From the NCBI GenBank assembly GCA_022497145.1, contig MU386073.1, forward strand, positions 1 through 21,920: a stretch of 21,920 nt of DNA, given 5' to 3'. The stretch comes from Rostrohypoxylon terebratum. Taxonomy: Eukaryota; Ascomycota; Sordariomycetes; Xylariales; Hypoxylaceae. The position numbers and the translations under genes are program-made. This document shows, one piece after another, positions 20,179 through 21,920 of this stretch. Every line of letters begins with the position of its first letter. Within the stretch, counting starts at the first letter, position 1. The notes under the pieces were generated by a model, which searched no databases, had not been told where the DNA came from, and was given only the letters and a program-made list of their open reading frames with translations.

Positions 20179-20885
20179 TCCTCCTCCCCGAAGAACGCAG
20201 CCGCGCACTTGGGAGGGGTGAAAGATGAGCCGCCGACAGTAGGTAGCAGCTCGCAGCGCTCCTTGCACCATAAGGGCTTCAGGAGGCAGGTCGGGGCGCC
20301 GTAGAAGCGCGTGAGGAGGAGCTGCAGCTCTGTGTACACGCGCGCGGGGGCCTCCCAGCCATCGCACACGGCGACCATGTTGATCTTATCGCGCGCGGAT
20401 GGGGCCAGGTTCAGGCGGCGGCTAGGGCCATGTGCGTTGAATACTCGGACCAGGTCGAAGAGGGTCGGCTCCTCGACCCAGGGGACGTTGGGGTCACGGC
20501 GGTGCAGGCGCTGCTGCGTCTTGTTGCCGTAGAGGCCGAGGTCCGGGTTGTACGGGTGCATGTCGTGCATCTCGAGGGTCTCGGCGACGTTGATGAGGGA
20601 CTCGTCCAGCTTGGCGATGGGGATGTGCACGGGCATGGACTTTGGGTTGCGCAGGAAGACGGCGAGGGAGTCTCTTACTTGGGGGCGGACGGTCTAGGCA
20701 TTGTTAGCATATAGGTTTCTGGGACGACACCTAATCGTGCCGGTAAGCTGGGGAGGGGCATGTAATACATAGTTTCGATCTACAACCCTTGGATTGCAAG
20801 GGAGCTGGTGTTGGAATACCGTCGTTCGCTGGTGGGTGAGACAGCTCAAGATGAGGAAGAAATAGACCATGAAGGAGATGGGCAT
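20172..20885 (-). CDS. Putative small secreted or signal-anchored protein, unknown family
   Basis: I do not recognise a family. The model is exon 1 at 20885-20820 and exon 2 at 20693-20172, with a 126-nt intron (donor GTATTC; branch GCTAAC; acceptor CCTAG), phase 0, giving 195 residues. An in-frame TAG right before exon 2 makes an intron there necessary. Exon 1 is a hydrophobic stretch (MPISFMVYFFLILSCLTHQ) resembling a signal peptide or anchor, with A at -3 before the ATG. The rest is soluble: FLRNPKSMPVHIPIAKLDE, a DMHPYNPDLGLYGNKTQQRL block, VPWVEEPTLFDLVRVF and a C-terminal part with five cysteines (AVCDGW, PTCLLKPLWCKERC, PPKCAAAFF), ending in EEDD. A longer N-terminus is possible because the frame is open upstream to about 21152 with acceptor-like sites near 20975 and 21053. 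It is convergent with CHK1. Exon 2 is much more GC-rich than the upstream DNA. Confidence 0.55.
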
Positions 20886-21920
20886 CGTGACGGCGGTGTT
20901 CAGGATTGAAAAGTCTGCGAATTGACTACGACGGTCGAGATTGGACTGGAAATTATTGAATCGATCGCCACACCTAAACAGAGATTGGACAATGTATTTA
21001 GATGTTTTGTGGATATTTCTGTGAAGAAGTGAAGAAATAGTCAAAGAGCCGTCCTGTGTATGTGGGGGAGAAAAAAATAAGGAAAAGGAGGGACTTAAAA
21101 ATTTGCAGCAATCTAAGTCAGTGGGATTATGTTGGAGCGAACTGGACATCACGACAGAAGCACGGTGGAAAAACTGCCGTCGACGTTCTTGCTTATTTTA
21201 TCGAGAATATTGCTCGTGGAAGTCCCGCCGCATATCATGAAGAAATACGGGTCATTCAACAACTAGGCTCACTTTGACCAACAACTTCTATTGTGGAAGA
21301 TGGGCTTGTTCGCTCAGATGCCCCTTTCTCTAGTTCGTCACTTGTTTGTATTTTTGGCTTCACTATTCCTAAATCCAATGCCAGTGGAGTCTTTCGACAA
21401 GACTTCGTACTCTAGGTTAGTCAATCGGTGATATAAAGGGATGGGAATGGATAATTTCTATAGCATGTTCAACCATCAGCACGGCCCTTTCGATAGATTT
21501 CTACTCAAGTTTCACATGAATTATCATCTGGTATATCGATGGTAATTGTACTCTCTAGCACACTGTGTTGTAACTTGTGAAATCGGTATGTGGAAAGTAT
21601 CGCATGTAACTCCCACCTTGAACTCCTGGCCATTTTTCATGTTGGACAATAGGAGAGGCGCTCATGATTCGCATCATGGATGGAGCCAAAGAACCTCAGG
21701 TGAACTAATATCGTTCTGAAAAAAAGCAACTACGTACCAGTATCCCTTTGCTTCCTAAAAGCCAAAAGATGGGCATTTTCCAGATGTTGCATCACCCGAA
21801 AGTTGCCCTCGCCGACCCCTTACCTTTCACACCATCTCTTGCCGCTTTACTCAGGCCTAATCAGGCGCTACTCAGGGGAGACTCAGCTCTTGCTCACGAC
21901 AGCTCAAGGAGAACATCAAA
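20886..21920. other. Right edge: possible upstream exons, otherwise no gene seen
   Basis: The minus strand to about 21152 is open in frame with the small-protein gene; a strong pyrimidine tract and CACAG near 21053-21095 could be a 3' splice site of an earlier exon or a 5' UTR. From 21153 to the end I see no protein-like frame. The last 80 bases carry phased ACTCAG repeats. Confidence 0.45.
21848..21887. repeat. Four phased ACTCAG-type repeats
   Basis: TACTCAGG (21848), TAATCAGG (21858), TACTCAGG (21869) and GACTCAGC (21880) start 10, 11 and 11 bp apart, close to one DNA turn each, so the same face of the helix would be presented. They could be a transcription-factor array upstream of a gene starting beyond the window edge. 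Confidence 0.55.

Noticed and set aside
20694..21152. 152-codon minus-strand frame as a stand-alone gene
   Set aside because: Its 3' part is the intron of the small-protein gene; only the stretch encoding the hydrophobic leader joins cleanly to the next exon.

Overview
This window looks like nuclear DNA from a filamentous ascomycete (Pezizomycotina). Genes are spaced roughly 0.5-2 kb apart. Their introns are short (53-242 nt) with GT...AG ends and, in several, CTAAC or CTGAC-like branch sites. The recognisable proteins are fungal housekeeping and regulatory factors. I would not go below subphylum from sequence alone. There is no bacterial operon structure, CRISPR array, transposon or rRNA, and I recognised no tRNA. 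All models come from reading frames, splice signals and remembered family motifs; no alignment or database search was run.

Layout. (1) 1-1582 is AT-rich with no confident gene; one short stretch (570-755, +) reads like the tail of a coding exon. (2) 1583-2931 (+) encodes a polytopic membrane protein with a striking cluster of 14 cysteines. (3) 3182-4101 (-) encodes a two-exon protein of unknown function whose natural start is unclear. (4) 4723-8312 (-) is a Ccc2-type copper P-type ATPase. (5) 8313-10529 is a 2.2 kb gene-poor gap. (6) 10530-11583 (+) is COP9 signalosome subunit 7. (7) 11584-12504 is non-coding, apart from an odd antisense open frame. (8) 12505-13725 (-) is a Rax1-type RGS/membrane protein. 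(9) 15015-15608 (+) is ribosomal protein eL31. (10) 16082-16749 (-) is an E2 enzyme of the UBE2C/Ubc11 family. (11) 17545-19479 (+) is checkpoint kinase Chk1. (12) 20172-20885 (-) is a probable small secreted or membrane-anchored protein of unknown family. (13) 20886-21920 has no supported gene and ends in a phased short repeat that may belong to the promoter of a gene beyond the edge.

Functional links. UBC11 and CHK1 are divergent and share a promoter of about 0.8 kb with a perfect MluI cell-cycle box, which fits two cell-cycle genes (APC/C ubiquitylation and the DNA-damage checkpoint). CSN7 (cullin deneddylation) and RAX1 (polarity/G-protein signalling) lie close by, but nothing shows they are co-regulated. 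The copper ATPase stands alone. I see no defence island, biosynthetic cluster or clearly new multi-gene system. The least explained parts are the cysteine-rich membrane protein, the gene lacking an ATG, the small secreted candidate with repeats at its stop codon, and the antisense open frame near 12.0-12.3 kb.
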